Source: Ostrinia nubilalis
Lineage: Eukaryota > Arthropoda > Insecta > Lepidoptera > Crambidae
Direction: 5' to 3'
Assembly (NCBI RefSeq): GCF_963855985.1
Contig: NC_087093.1
Coordinates: 14,089,001-14,153,000 of the forward strand
DNA length: 64,000 nucleotides
The notes beneath the pieces are model-generated. The model saw nothing but the letters and a program-made list of their open reading frames with translations, was not told where the DNA came from and did not search any database. Each line of letters starts with the position of its first letter. Positions within the stretch are counted from its first letter, which is position 1. Positions 44,005-54,857 of the stretch are shown here, one piece after another. The translations under genes were made by a program, and so were the position numbers.

Positions 44005-44300
44005 ATTAGTAATAATTCACTACAGCTTAAAAAAATCCAATCAATATTCAACATGCTTAATTTTGAGACAAATTTAATTTGTAGCAAATTGACCTGAAAT
44101 ATCTTCCAACTACGAGTATATTTTGAAAGCTATTACCAACTGAATGAAAATCGAAACTAAGTAGTTATGTAGGTAACTTACTTTTCTACTTAAACCTTGA
44201 TCCTTGAGTATCTTTTAGGCTAGAAAAAGTTTCTATGTCGACTAACAGTCGGAAGGATGAAAGAAGTTTTTAACGTTCCTGATAAAATATGTATGTAGTA
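44005..44300. other. non-coding upstream of the THAP start region
   Basis: No supported feature. Confidence 0.4.
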
Positions 44301-44373
44301 GCAGGCCTGGCTCACTCCGCGCGGTACATCCGATAATTACCTACAGCGAAGCGCCCCGCCGGCGGGTATTATA

Positions 44374-44407
44374 TCAGTCGAGTGTCACGCGCGCGCCCGT
44401 CAGGACG
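44374..44407 (+). promoter_or_regulatory. predicted core promoter: Inr plus DPE
   Basis: The Inr-like TCAGTC lies at 44374-44379 (A+1 at 44376), matching the arthropod TCAKTY consensus. GGACG at 44403-44407 is exactly +28 to +32 and fits the DPE consensus RGWYV. TATTATAT just upstream is too close to serve as a TATA box. The surrounding 44310-44420 is CpG-rich (CTCCGCGCGG, GCGCCCCGCCGGCGGG, CACGCGCGCGCCCG). Predicted 5' UTR is about 85 bases to the THAP ATG. Confidence 0.5.
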
Positions 44408-44460
44408 CTGGCGTGCGTTGTAGTACGTACCTAATTCTATGATCGAAGTATTATTACAAA

Positions 44461-44567
44461 ATGGACATAAAGAGAAAGAAATATTATTGTGCGGCGTTCG
44501 GGTGTTTAAATTCGAAAAGAAATCTACTGGATTTATCTCCTTTTTCGCTTCCCAAAGATGCTGAAAG
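44461..44567 (+). CDS. first coding exon of a THAP-domain protein (N-terminal half of the zinc finger)
   Basis: THAP domains are C2CH zinc-dependent DNA-binding modules at the N-terminus of transcription regulators and transposase-derived proteins. The ATG has a good insect context (TTACAAAATGG). The 35 codons read MDIKRKKYYCAAFGCLNSKR then NLLDLSPFSLPKDAER. This shows the opening pair Cys-X4-Cys (C10 and C15 by eye), Asn after the second Cys, and the SPFSLPKDAER block that corresponds to the LSFHRFPKD-ER block of THAP proteins. The reading ends in AAAG|GTATGT, a good donor, with phase 2. The second half (Trp, then Cys-X2-His) must be on a later exon and was not found in the window. A different-frame ATG at 44439 opens a 42-codon overlapping frame. 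Lepidopteran THAP proteins are numerous, and whether this is a host gene or P-element-like relic cannot be settled. Confidence 0.7.
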
Positions 44568-44640
44568 GTATGTTGGCCATGTAGGTAATCAATAATTCTT
44601 AGGATAGTATAGGAACCTAACCTACCTTGACTACTGCTCA
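44568..44640 (+). other. predicted start of the THAP gene intron
   Basis: Begins with the donor GTATGT at 44568. Stops follow quickly in the THAP frame. No acceptor with a matching THAP second half was recognised downstream within the window. Confidence 0.45.
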
Positions 44641-44648
44641 GAATGCGT

Positions 44649-44715
44649 TCGTTCGTTTCAGCAAATTAATGACGTCCTCTGCTGGACAAAGGCCTCTCCC
44701 AAGGTTTTCCATAAT
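44649..44715 (-). mobile_element. 67-bp RTE LINE 3' remnant with 8-bp target-site duplication
   Basis: GAATGCGT lies at 44641-44648 and 44716-44723. The insert is the reversed terminus: TCGTTCGTTTCAGC, then GACGTCCTCTGCTGGACAAA and GGCCTCTCCCAAGG. It lies in the predicted THAP intron. Confidence 0.8.
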
Positions 44716-44723
44716 GAATGCGT

Positions 44724-45559
44724 ACTTACTACTTACCTACATACGTACCTCATTACAAATAAGTATATTAATTATTTTTTTACTAGACACTACTAGACAG
44801 CAACCCTAACAGCGTAAGAAGAGTTCAGAGGCACGCGATAAAAAGAGACAAAACTTGTAGGTGAATAAAATTGTAGGTACCTAGTGCTGTGCGAGCTGAA
44901 TTCCACTGTATCGCGTCGTAGCAAGACTCGCATTTATTTAAATCGTCTTGCGGAGTAATCCTTCTGTACCTGTACTATTACTTATTCTGTGGTAGTAGTC
45001 AAGAGCCCATCGGACTCTACATGTTTTTTTGCAAAAATCACCTCTATTACTTAGTACATAAGATACCACCATGTCTAGTTTGATGTGCTAATTCTGAGCC
45101 GACGATTGCCTCAATCTGGTAAAAGCTGTCTAAATATTTATTGGTTAAAAGTCTTAACCTTTTTGCTGGGTACTTTCGTTGGCTCGCATTTTTCGATTAA
45201 ACGCTTGAGTGTTTAGTGAATATATTACTTAATCTGATGGGAATAAGTGTTAAATTGGAAAATTCGTTTGTTTTACAATTTGCTCGTTTAAATTATATAA
45301 AATACGAGTGTATGATTATGTCAACTGACAAGAAAAAGTGCTTTTGAAAGCAGTTTCAGTATTTTAGAGATCTCGTTTATTTCATAGTAAACTTTATTTC
45401 CAAGTGATGAAAAAAATTTTATTTTTAATAGAGCCTGTTTGTATGACCATACTTTCTATGCTGTGTTGATATTTAAGTAGGATCATTCTTGGAAAAGTAA
45501 ATAGTTTGCATTAATTCACAATACCTAGTAATAATACCTATCTTATTATAATAATACCA
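44724..45559. other. non-coding, possibly intron
   Basis: No supported feature. Confidence 0.35.
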
Positions 45560-45770
45560 ATCTTTTCTTTTTTTTTCTGTGACAGGAGGCAAAAGAGCAG
45601 AAGGATCACCTGATGGTAAGTGATTACCGTCGCCCATAGACACCCGCAGACCCAGGGGCGTTACAGGTGCGTTGCCGGCCTTTAAGGTGAAGATACGCTC
45701 TCCTCTTGAAAGCTTGCAGGTCGTATCCGTCCGGAAACACCGCAGACGACAGTCCATTCCACACAGTCAG
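45560..45770 (-). pseudogene. LINE 3' end: RT C-terminal remnant
   Basis: The minus-strand frame reads WNGLSSAVFPDGYDLQAFKR then RAYLHLKGRQRTCNAPGSAG, ending at a stop. It corresponds to the WNSLP...VF...Y-LQ-FK block near the C-terminus of many insect LINE RTs. The 3' UTR that follows contains CACTTACCATCAGGTGATCC and TTTTGCCTCCTGTCACAG. A shifted frame also spans the region but is not meaningful. Clade not resolved (CR1-like or related). Confidence 0.6.
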
Positions 45771-47178
45771 TCACAGACAGTCTGCGTTAATATTATTGTT
45801 TCATACCATAAAGTTAACTCATAATGACACTATGCTTCTAAACATGTTGAAAAACAAAATAAAACAGTCCAGTGTATTTTCTTTAAACTACACAAACACA
45901 ATTCTCGACATGTGTCTTAACAATTTACACTCCGTAGCAACGAAAATGACACTCGTTGGTGTAAGAGTATGACGAAGATGTAGGATTATCTGGAATATAC
46001 GTAAAAGCAAATAAATTTTAAGTTGTACGTACCTAAATAATTTCGTAGTGAAATAAATACATTCTATAATAAATACAATTTAAATGTTAATTAAGTATAA
46101 TGAAATTCCACTACTACTTTACTTACTGCAAAATTAAGTCTCACAAAACTGCCCAAATGACTTCAACTCTACTAGTGTTTCGAGTTCAACATTTGGCAAG
46201 TGTTGTGAAGAAGCAACGCAAAAATCAACATTTCACTTAACGCCCAGTCTAGTCGCTGTGTACGAGTAAATAAAAAACTTACTCAAATTCTTCTTTATTT
46301 ACTTAAGTAATAATGATTAAATCCTGCAAAAAACAACACCGCCCTTTTTTCTATCAACCCAAAAAACGAATTCAAATATAGAATTGACCTTTTCTGGACT
46401 TCGAACCTTCTTTCCTTATTCTTGAAGCAATTTGTTTCGTAATTAATTAACAAAGTTGGCACTTCCAGCCAGCACGACATCTTTGATAAGGGTGCTGGCA
46501 CATTCGAGTCACGTAATTCAACCTATTTGAAGCACTACAAACAAAGTATCTATGTGTGAAGCTCACTCGAACCACCTTAAAGGGTTTATGGGCTTAAGGG
46601 ATCTGTGCACTTACTATTTCTAAGGAAATATATTTTCAATAATGTTCTCACTGTTGTTTGAGTTATAGTACTGTTACATTTAGTTTGTTATTTTTACAAA
46701 ATGGCGTTGGATTCGCTTTTGTATTCTGAATAATAGTATGCATTTCCATTCAAGAAAAGTCAACCTTGTGATTGATTCAAACATAGACAAGACACGCTTG
46801 AATCCACAGTAAGACGTGTGGGTGTGGGACGTCCACCAATTTGATGAACCGCCGACCTTAATTAACTGGTAGCAGTTGGATTAAAAAATGGGAAATAGTG
46901 CTTTTTATGGCTATTTCTACCTCTCGTCCCCATCGCTGCAACTCCTGTGTAGCTAGGATCTACAGCTTGATCGCGAATAAAAACCCAACCAGTGAAGGTC
47001 AAGTCTGTACCTACTGAGGCTTAAAACCAGTAGCCGACTTCCGTTGGTTAAAATGATATAACAAAAATTATAAAGCTACAGACTAAAATAATACGGTTAA
47101 TTTTCCGCTTAACCGCCCGTATAATAACTAGTTTAAATGTAGCAGGAACGAATTCCCCATCTTCCTCGCCGAATCCTC
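45771..47178. other. non-coding, possibly intron
   Basis: No supported gene or repeat; open frames near 45706-45972 and 46295-46501 lack domains. Confidence 0.35.
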
Positions 47179-47397
47179 ACTAATATTATAAATACGAAAG
47201 TAACTCTGTCTGTCTGTCTTGCTTTCACGCGTAAACCACTGAACCGATTTTCATGAAATTGGCATAGAGATAGTTTGAGTTCCGGGAAAGGACATAGGAT
47301 AGTTTTTATCCCGGTTTTTGAAACAGGGACGCGCGCGATATTTGTAGGTTTCTGTGACAGACAAAATTCCACGCGAAGCTGCGGGCGGAAAGTTAGT
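47179..47397 (+). repeat. Metulj-like interspersed repeat, copy 4
   Basis: Runs from ACTAATATTATAAATACGAA through CTGTCTGTCTGTCTTGC to GCTGCGGGCGGAAAGTTAGT. A GCGATATTTGTAGG variant replaces the GCGATAAAGTTTTT of the other copies. Confidence 0.8.
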
Positions 47398-47953
47398 AAA
47401 ATAATAAAAGCAACATTTACTCCAAATTTCACAACAGATCCTAACGAGCCCATAGTAGCCTGGATCCAATTAGTTACACAAATGAAGCCAATTTGAATCC
47501 AGATTCAATGAACGACTGAATTTAGAAACGGACAGAACACTCGTTTTGTCGCTTAATAGCACAATACTGAATAAATAACCGATTTGGGGCAGTGTTGCTA
47601 TTAGGAATGCGGTGAAATGATAAAGCATGTTTCGAAAACTAATGTTATTTTGTTTCAGTTAAACAATTGACCGCTTATTAATAAAAAGTTAGACACGGGT
47701 TGAACAGTACCTAGTTTAAAATGACACAAGTGTTAGTAAGGGGTTAAGTTTCTACAATCAATCACGGTAATTCTACTAATTACTAATATTCTGATAAAAT
47801 TTGCAAAATAAATATTTTTGCTACTTAAATAGTTAATCAAATTTTGCTAAAAAAATATTTTTGCTAATTAATAGTTAACCCAACTAAAAACAAAACCAAT
47901 TAACTAAATAATTATATTTCTAAAATTATTAGGTTGGACCGTCTCAAACGTCC
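47398..47953. other. non-coding, no supported feature
   Basis: AT-rich. A TTTTTGCTA phrase repeats at about 47815 and 47858 (local duplication). Confidence 0.4.
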
Positions 47954-48022
47954 CTTTTTAATGAATCTACTATTTTAATACTAGAACATAATATCAATTA
48001 AAATAGTAGATTCATTAAAAAG
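47954..48022. repeat. perfect 26-bp hairpin with 17-base loop
   Basis: The left arm CTTTTTAATGAATCTACTAT plus TTTAAT (47954-47979) is exactly complementary to 47997-48022. The loop is ACTAGAACATAATATCA. There is no mismatch in the stem, so it is either a very young foldback element or under constraint. Confidence 0.85.
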
Positions 48023-48332
48023 TCTGAAATAAGTTTGATACAGCTAAATTAACTGATTTTTTCAGTACTTACTTATTTAATTTTAATGGTGCAAAAACAT
48101 AAAATATCGTTGGTTTAGAAGCAAACATCATTTCTAGCCAATTTCTACATTGCCCGACTAATGTAATTACAAAATGTAACTACACGCCCGTTCTGCTCTT
48201 TACGGCTTCTAAAAGTGTCACAAAATAAATTCGTTTACAACCAAATGCAACTAGCGTAAAAGCAACAACGTAATAAATGTAAAACTGTAGTAAACACAAT
48301 ATTAAAGTTACAAAATAGCTTAAAATAATAGC

Positions 48333-48543
48333 TCTTCATCATCATCTCAGCCATAGGACGTCCACTGCTGAACATAGGCCTCCGCTAATGCTTTCCATGT
48401 TACCCGGTTGGTAGCGGCTTGCGTCCAGAGCTTTCCTCTACCTTTATGATGTCGTCGGTCCACCTTGTGGGTGGATGTCCCACGCTGCGTTTTCCTGTAC
48501 GCGGCCTCCACTCCAGAACCTTGCTGCCCCATCGGCCGTCAGC
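48333..48543 (-). mobile_element. RTE-type LINE 3' end with 11-bp target-site duplication
   Basis: AAAATAATAGC at 48322-48332 recurs at 48544-48554. The insert reads in reverse complement RRPPTRWTDDI-like and GEAYVQQWTSYG sequence with a GAT-repeat tail (CATCATCATC on plus). Frames are broken by small deletions. Confidence 0.85.
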
Positions 48544-48554
48544 AAAATAATAGC

Positions 48555-48989
48555 ACTTGCTACTTGGTAATATACTTTGAACTAGCTGACAATTAGATTA
48601 AAATTACAGTTAAATTGACATTCCTATCATCAGTTTGCGGTTTGTGATTAAAATTTAAGATAACTTATGAAAAACGTTACGTGAAAACGTTGTGGTTACA
48701 TTGTGTTGTGTGGGAGTTTCGTCGGTGATCATTTTTGAGAGACGTTGAGCCAATGGTTAAACGGAGAAGGGAGATTCGAATTACCCACATGATGATTACG
48801 ACAGAGATTAATAAGTATAATAGAAATACTTTTTTTTCTCTTATCTCTGACAGGTGTTATGTGTACGCCAATATTATTATTATGTTTATGTATCTAGGTG
48901 TATGTCTATTATATTAATATGTATTCGTATGTTATTTATTTCATCTAATGCTATGTAAGTATATTAATTAAACGTCATATTTATTACAC
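48555..48989. other. non-coding, no supported feature
   Basis: No gene supported. Confidence 0.4.
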
Positions 48990-49120
48990 CGCCTTAGTCT
49001 CTCTACTCGACCTGTGGTTGACTGGCAGATAATGCCACCTGGCATTAAGTCCGCCACTGTACAGTTGTATGTGCAAAAGTGTAAATAAAATAAATAAATA
49101 AATAAAAATAAATAGAAAAA
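48990..49120 (+). mobile_element. probable LINE 3' UTR with (TAAA)n tail
   Basis: CGACCTGTGGTTGACTGGCA, GATAATGCCACCTGGCATTA and AGTCCGCCACTGTACAGTTG are followed by a TAAATAAATAAATAAA tail. A WNGD-less 3' UTR of this form is frequent in Lepidoptera from memory; the coding part is not present. Confidence 0.4.
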
Positions 49121-51317
49121 AAAAGGATTTATTTGTCTCAAAACAGGTTAAACATAAGTAACATCATCAGTCAATTTGGCATTTCATAAATTTTTAAATG
49201 TAGAATAGGCTTTTGCTTGGTTGAATTTCCATATTTATTATGATCTATCAAATCTATGTCTGCGATTGATTGAATTGAGTTTTGAACGTTCTAACACAGA
49301 CTTCAATGTTAAATAATCTATTTCATTGAAAAAATAGTAAATACAATACATTTCACGTATCTCATTACAACTTCAAATTAAACTCTACACAAAGACGTCA
49401 GATTACCGTTAGTCAGCTCTTGTTAAGATACAGTAACGTGCCTCTTTTCTGTATAGAAAATGGCACTATTCCAAACCGAGACCAAGGCAGATAATGCCCC
49501 GGAATTATGCAAAAGGCTCACGTACCCTCGCCTAAGCAGAGCGGGCCTTACTGCTGGACATATTTTAAAAAGGTGACACCTTTTTTCTAAGCTCGGAACG
49601 AAATTCTGGGCTAGAATTATTATGGCGTGTATGAAAAATAGTGTGCAAGCGAACACATGCGTTTTTAAATTAGCGCAGTGCAGTTAATCTGCTGTTAAAA
49701 AGCGATTGATTATGAGAAAGAGAAGAACGGAAAAATAGGAACTTAGAATTTTTGAAATAAAGTAAAAATCTTCTTGAAATTCTCACACTGCGGAATCTTA
49801 ATCAATGCGGTAGTACATATTTACATTTTTGTTTCACTTCTTTACCTGTACAAATTACTTATTTTCATACCTAGCTCAGTCAGTTAGCGCTTGATATTTT
49901 TATTTTGAGAAAAGAAGTAGGTACCCATTAGCCACCAGACTCAATGAACAAAGCACCGTTGACCATGACTTTCTCATTGCTTACATGCATATGCCGCCCT
50001 CAGTGGCCAATTATAGACTCTTCACAAGACCACTTCATGACATACAAAACTTGTCAGTAAATTAATGCTCAGATTACATCTTTGTAAGCATTTTCAATGC
50101 ACGAGCAAAAGCACATAGCAACAATAAAGCACTTTGCAAATTACAATCTCGCCGTATTGTTCGCTCATAAAGTCGTTTACTCAGCCTCTGCTACTAAAAA
50201 GTGTCACTATGTAAATTTCCATAATGACTTCCAAGCTTACAATGTGCTAAAAGACTTGAATATTGTGCGCATAGACTAGTATGAGCCATAGATGTCGACG
50301 AATAAAATATGATTTTTGGGCGACTTTAACATCCAACTGAAAACGAAATCCAAGAAGTATTTGGGTATCCAAAACTCTTTGTTATGATGTATCAGAAGTC
50401 TAAAGTTTTTGAAATCATGACCTAGATTATAGTTTAAATATAGATGTAGGTAGGTATCAAGTAAGTACTTGGAGAGCGTATGTTCGTTCAGCAGTGGACG
50501 TCCAGTGGCTTAAATAATATTACAAGGTTACAAGGTAATAAATCACTCAAGTCTACATCTTCAATAACTTCAAGTTAACCAATATTCATCGAACTGTTTC
50601 CAAAAATCCTTTGAAAACTTACAACAATTAGAGGTAAGATGGCTATCTTACATAGTTCCTCTGTGGTTGAGGATTCCGGGAGAAGCTTGATTCCATCTTC
50701 GGCCTGATCATCACTTTAGGTATCATCATCAGGTAAGCTGCAGCTTCCTCGTTGTGGATTAAAAATAAATTCTAATCAACTACCGCATTGTCAAGACAAC
50801 CCCTATTTATTATCACGACTCTAGTTTAGATCGTATAGAACTTAAGATTGCAGTTTAAACTGCAGCGTCTGTCCCCCCATTTGTCTGCAACCGCAGTCTA
50901 TTCATCTTTGTTCATTGTGAGCAAAGTTTCATACGCCCCTAATGTCAGTATGACAAGCAAAAATCCAGAAGCTGTATAGTTTTCCTTCTGCCATGACAAG
51001 GCAACGCTGTGAACAGTATAATTAACTAAAAACGTTTTTGTCACATCAATTTTATGAGGAAAATTGAATTTGTAATATTCATTTCATCTTAAAATCTTTT
51101 CGAAGGATTTTCTCAGTTTTATTAATGAATTCTGACGTGCTATTTGAATATGATATACTTATCTGATCAAAATATATTTTTCAGCTATAATTTTAAATAG
51201 AAGTCTAGACCTATCGACCGATTTTTAAATTGAGATTTCATTTTTGATTTACAGTCGCCAACAGATGAGAAGTCTTTACTAAATAATAGCGAAATATGTA
51301 GTAGATGCCATAGAGCA
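49121..51317. other. long non-coding stretch with one tiny RTE remnant
   Basis: GTTCGTTCAGCAGTGGACGT at about 50482-50501 followed by CCAGTGGCT is an RTE terminal fragment. Nothing else supported. Confidence 0.35.
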
Positions 51318-51505
51318 AAGTTTCTCTTCTTCTTAGTCGGGCACTCTTGTCAGAGTGGTCGTGGTTACGCTGACGAGGTACATGGTGGGATGATTTCATC
51401 TCCGAGGGTAGCTCTCTTGGCGATGTGCTTCCATTTCTGACGGTTAGAGACGTCGCGAGTACACTGGACCATGGTGGACTCAGTGGCCTTTGTGATGGCG
51501 AAGCA
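51318..51505 (-). mobile_element. LINE 3' coding remnant
   Basis: On the minus strand the frame reads AITKATESTMVQCTRDVSNR, QKWKHIAKRATLGDEIIPPC, TSSA and stop, followed by a purine tail AAGAAGAAGAG. The R-D-V/R..W..I..RAT pattern is common at RT ORF C-termini of insect LINEs. Only the last ~50 codons are present. Confidence 0.5.
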
Positions 51506-52107
51506 AAGTTTATAAGAAGTCAATGTTTAGTTATACTTTCATATTTCAATCATCGTGCAATTGATACAAAATAATAATGTAGGTATATTGTGTTCATGAA
51601 GCGAAAAGGAACCAACTTAAAAATTTCAAGTTTTCACAAACGACTCCAGTCCATTTTCGGGATTAAAAGATAATAATCCCATAGACAATCTTCAGCTCCA
51701 TTCAGAACTATCTAACAACCGGCATTACGCAGCACGTTGCGTCCAAATTACACTTGGTATTTGAAATTCATCCAACAATTCTGCGCGCAAACACCAAGCC
51801 AATATCTGGCAAGGATAACCAAAACACACACATGGGAAAACAGCCAGACCAGGCTTTAAAAACGGCTTTAAAAACGGTTTTAAAAATGTAGACCTTCTTT
51901 TAACTCTTTAGTCTTTTACGCAGTAACGTTATTATAGTACTTAACACTAGACTGCATCTCATAGCATCAGAGTGATTGTGGTCAAGTAAAGGACCCGTCT
52001 TTTGCTGCTTAAAAAAAGCTAGCATACGAGTTAGTCCTTTTCTTTCACATACTCGTGTACTGGTAGATTTAATCAAACTGTCTTGTGCTGAATTACAAGA
52101 CAGTTAC
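51506..52107. other. non-coding, no supported feature
   Basis: Nothing recognised. Confidence 0.4.
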
Positions 52108-52207
52108 TAACGCCCGCATTCAGAAAGTATGCTTGCTTAAGTGAAGCAGCAAATCGAATGCACAGCGTTGAATAGACCTCTGTGATTGGTTCGTGTGTCA
52201 CTATGTG
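52108..52207 (-). mobile_element. truncated copy of the AACGCCCGTATTCA MITE family
   Basis: Begins TAACGCCCGCATTC and reads in reverse orientation through TGCTTGCTTAAGTGAAGCAG, CGTTGAATAGACCTCTGTGA and GTTCGTGTGTCACTATGTG, then stops. The second TIR and the GTCTCACAGTGCGC half are missing. Confidence 0.7.
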
Positions 52208-53082
52208 GAAAAGAAAGACTCTCAGTCATTCTGTTGTACTTGCTCATATCTGCAAGATTTCCTTATACATAATATTAATATGTTTCACCTATGAATGGTT
52301 ATTCGTTATAGTCTCAAACGTACCTAAACGAAGCCAAACTGCATATTTAAGTACAAGTCTTGAAGTTGGTCATACTGTTATATTTTGAGGTTATCAGTAC
52401 TGCCAGCACGCATTTCCGGAAAATCTTCGGTTAACAGTTGAATGCAAACCCAATTATAAGATCTTGACAGGTTCCAATGACTCATTTTGTAAATAATTGT
52501 CTTTGGCGAAGGATGAAAATTGGTTGCAGTAAATCAAACCTAAGAAGACAATTGGAGATTTTACTGACTTCTTCGTATACAGTCTTGGAATCAAAAAGCT
52601 TTAAGTATATGGTATTCATAATGTACACCATGTTTATTATATTATGTTGTAAGTTTTGCAAAAGAGATAATTACTTAGCACGTTTTATCTCAAAATAGTC
52701 TCTCTACTAGTCTCTACTTTAGAAGAAATTTAAAAGCATGAAAACATTCTAAATTATCTTATACCTAAAGAAATATTGAAATGCGTTAATGTATGTACAA
52801 TGTACTTACATCCTAAATATCTTCCTTTATTACACTTTGTCAAATTCAAGGAGTCGTTAGTCAAATCTTATCAGGCCATTAAAATCTTCAGCAATCTCGG
52901 AACCATGAATATAACAATGTAAAGAAAATCACGTGAGTATCAAAGTTTAGATAATAATGAAAAGAGGGGAAAATTCCATGGTGCTACAAATTACCTTCAA
53001 ACAAATTAAACATTCACAAAAAGTCATCATTACGAAAATTTTATTTATTTACACTATGCTTCGCTCGCAGTAGAAACATGCC
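52208..53082. other. non-coding, no supported feature
   Basis: A 73-codon open frame near 52477-52698 has no recognisable domain. Confidence 0.35.
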
Positions 53083-53208
53083 TTACACTGTATTCACAAA
53101 CATTACTATGAGGTCTCACAGTGCGCGTGGACGCACATGGTGACACACGAACGTACGTTCCATTTGGTGCTTCGCTTAAGCAAGCATCGCTTGTGAATAC
53201 GGGCGTTA
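53083..53208. mobile_element. AACGCCCGTATTCA MITE family, copy with internal deletion
   Basis: The left end is TTACACTGTATTCACAAACA and the right end TTGTGAATACGGGCGTTA. The CAATCACAGAGCTNTATT block present at 8282 and 9005 is replaced by a short ACGTACGTTCCATTTGG. Confidence 0.75.
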
Positions 53209-54857
53209 GTTACATTATGGAAAAGCTGTAGAAACTAAGTAAATTGGCTGCTATTAATAACGTATAGAAATACAATCTATCAATTGTTATATTATTTTTA
53301 GGTTACTTTCTAAAAGCAGACTGAAAAAGTATTTATATTATAAGAAACAATGTATTTATTGAAAATACAAATTGTTTCTGCCTTTGCTTTAATTAGGTAT
53401 ATAATTAAAGCTTTTGAAAACCGAACAAAGGGCATTGAACTTCACTGCGTTATAGATTTCAGCCGAAATCAATATGACCTTGAGGGCGGAGATGGCAAAA
53501 TAATTTCTTAACGAGACAAAGGAGGATTTCGTGAATACATTTACATAATTAACGGTAGGCAGTTGAATATTTACATTTCTGGTTGAAAGAAAAATGTTGT
53601 CTTTCAATGTTGATGGTAATTAAAAAAAATAAAGCTCCTCATTTCGTTTGAATTGGAAATTTTGGCCAAAACAAATAAAAGTTCCTTCTTAATTAGTCGG
53701 TCGGTTCATGTGTTCTAAGAAGGACGTTTCCTAATGTATATGATACTAGATATAGGTCTTTTAAATAGTTTCTACCTTTCTATAACCAGTTGTTTCGGTT
53801 ACACGGGGATAATGTGGCATTTCTAAAAGAATTTTTATAATCAGTCCAGTAGTCATACATTCGTTAAAAAAATGCAAATCTTTTCTCTTTATAACATTTA
53901 ATTTTGTATGACGACAATGTGTAGAATGATGCTTATGTCTAGCTTATTTTTCATCGAATGGCAAAGATAGCATAAATAACAGACTAGCTAATAATTTCAA
54001 TTGTGGTGAACAGAATGGTTTCCAGATTATTTAAATAAATTAAAACAAGAACAGCCTTTCAAGATGACGCATTTTTTACTAGCGAAAACGCGCGGCTGCA
54101 TGAGAACAAAATGTATGAACCTCTAGTAGGTATCTCAATATCGCGTAATTCGAAATGCGCGAATTATTTCTCGTCATCTGGACTGGACGTGAACCTAACT
54201 ACAATTAAAAACAATTGACGGTTCTTTTGGCAGAACTAAACTCCTTTGGCATCTGAATCCGAATCCTCAGCGGTATATACGATATCATTACATGGACTAA
54301 AGGTTTGTCAGACAAATACTATCGCTTGGCGATCGCCCTGGGTTTATTTGGCAAGACGTCTTGGCCAGTTCCACGGATGGACGTTTTATTTTACAACATT
54401 TGTACAGTCGATCACTCATACAACTTCTTGTGTTTTTCTTTAACTCCTAACCATTTAGGAGTTGTAAGTATACCTTCCATGATCACCTCATCAACATGAG
54501 ATGATGACTACGAGATAAAATACTTGAATAACTTAAGAAAAAAATATGGGAAACACGTGTCTATAAAATTTTGAGGGTTTTCCTTGAATTCCATAGGATT
54601 CCGTCATCAGATCCTCAAAAGTGTACCTACCTACCCTATCGAACAAAAAAATAATTTTGGAAATCGGTCCACAATTGACGGAGAAATCGGTGGACATACA
54701 TAGAAAATTATAAATTAGTCAGACAATTTATTAAATATTCGTTAATTTTAATGCAATATACGTCGAACTACTAGCTCAATACGATTATTAAGGTTTATAC
54801 CTTAATAGCCATATTTAGCTTTACTGTATTTGATTAATTCTCTACAGTTTAGATTAT
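53209..54857. other. non-coding; weak repeat remnant near 54545-54715
   Basis: The block at 54640-54715 (CCCTATCGAACAAAAAAATA, then AATCGGTCCACAATTGACGG) resembles the interior of the element at 58361. No gene supported. Confidence 0.35.

Noticed and set aside
44439..44568. 42-codon frame from the ATG at 44439
   Set aside because: No domain; the overlapping frame from 44461 carries the THAP signature and has the better start context.
47133..47496. Three overlapping frames of 70-106 codons
   Set aside because: Same repeat family as 42666; no protein domain.
47954..48022. miRNA precursor
   Set aside because: The stem is perfectly paired and AT-rich with no bulges; without small-RNA data a foldback repeat is more likely.
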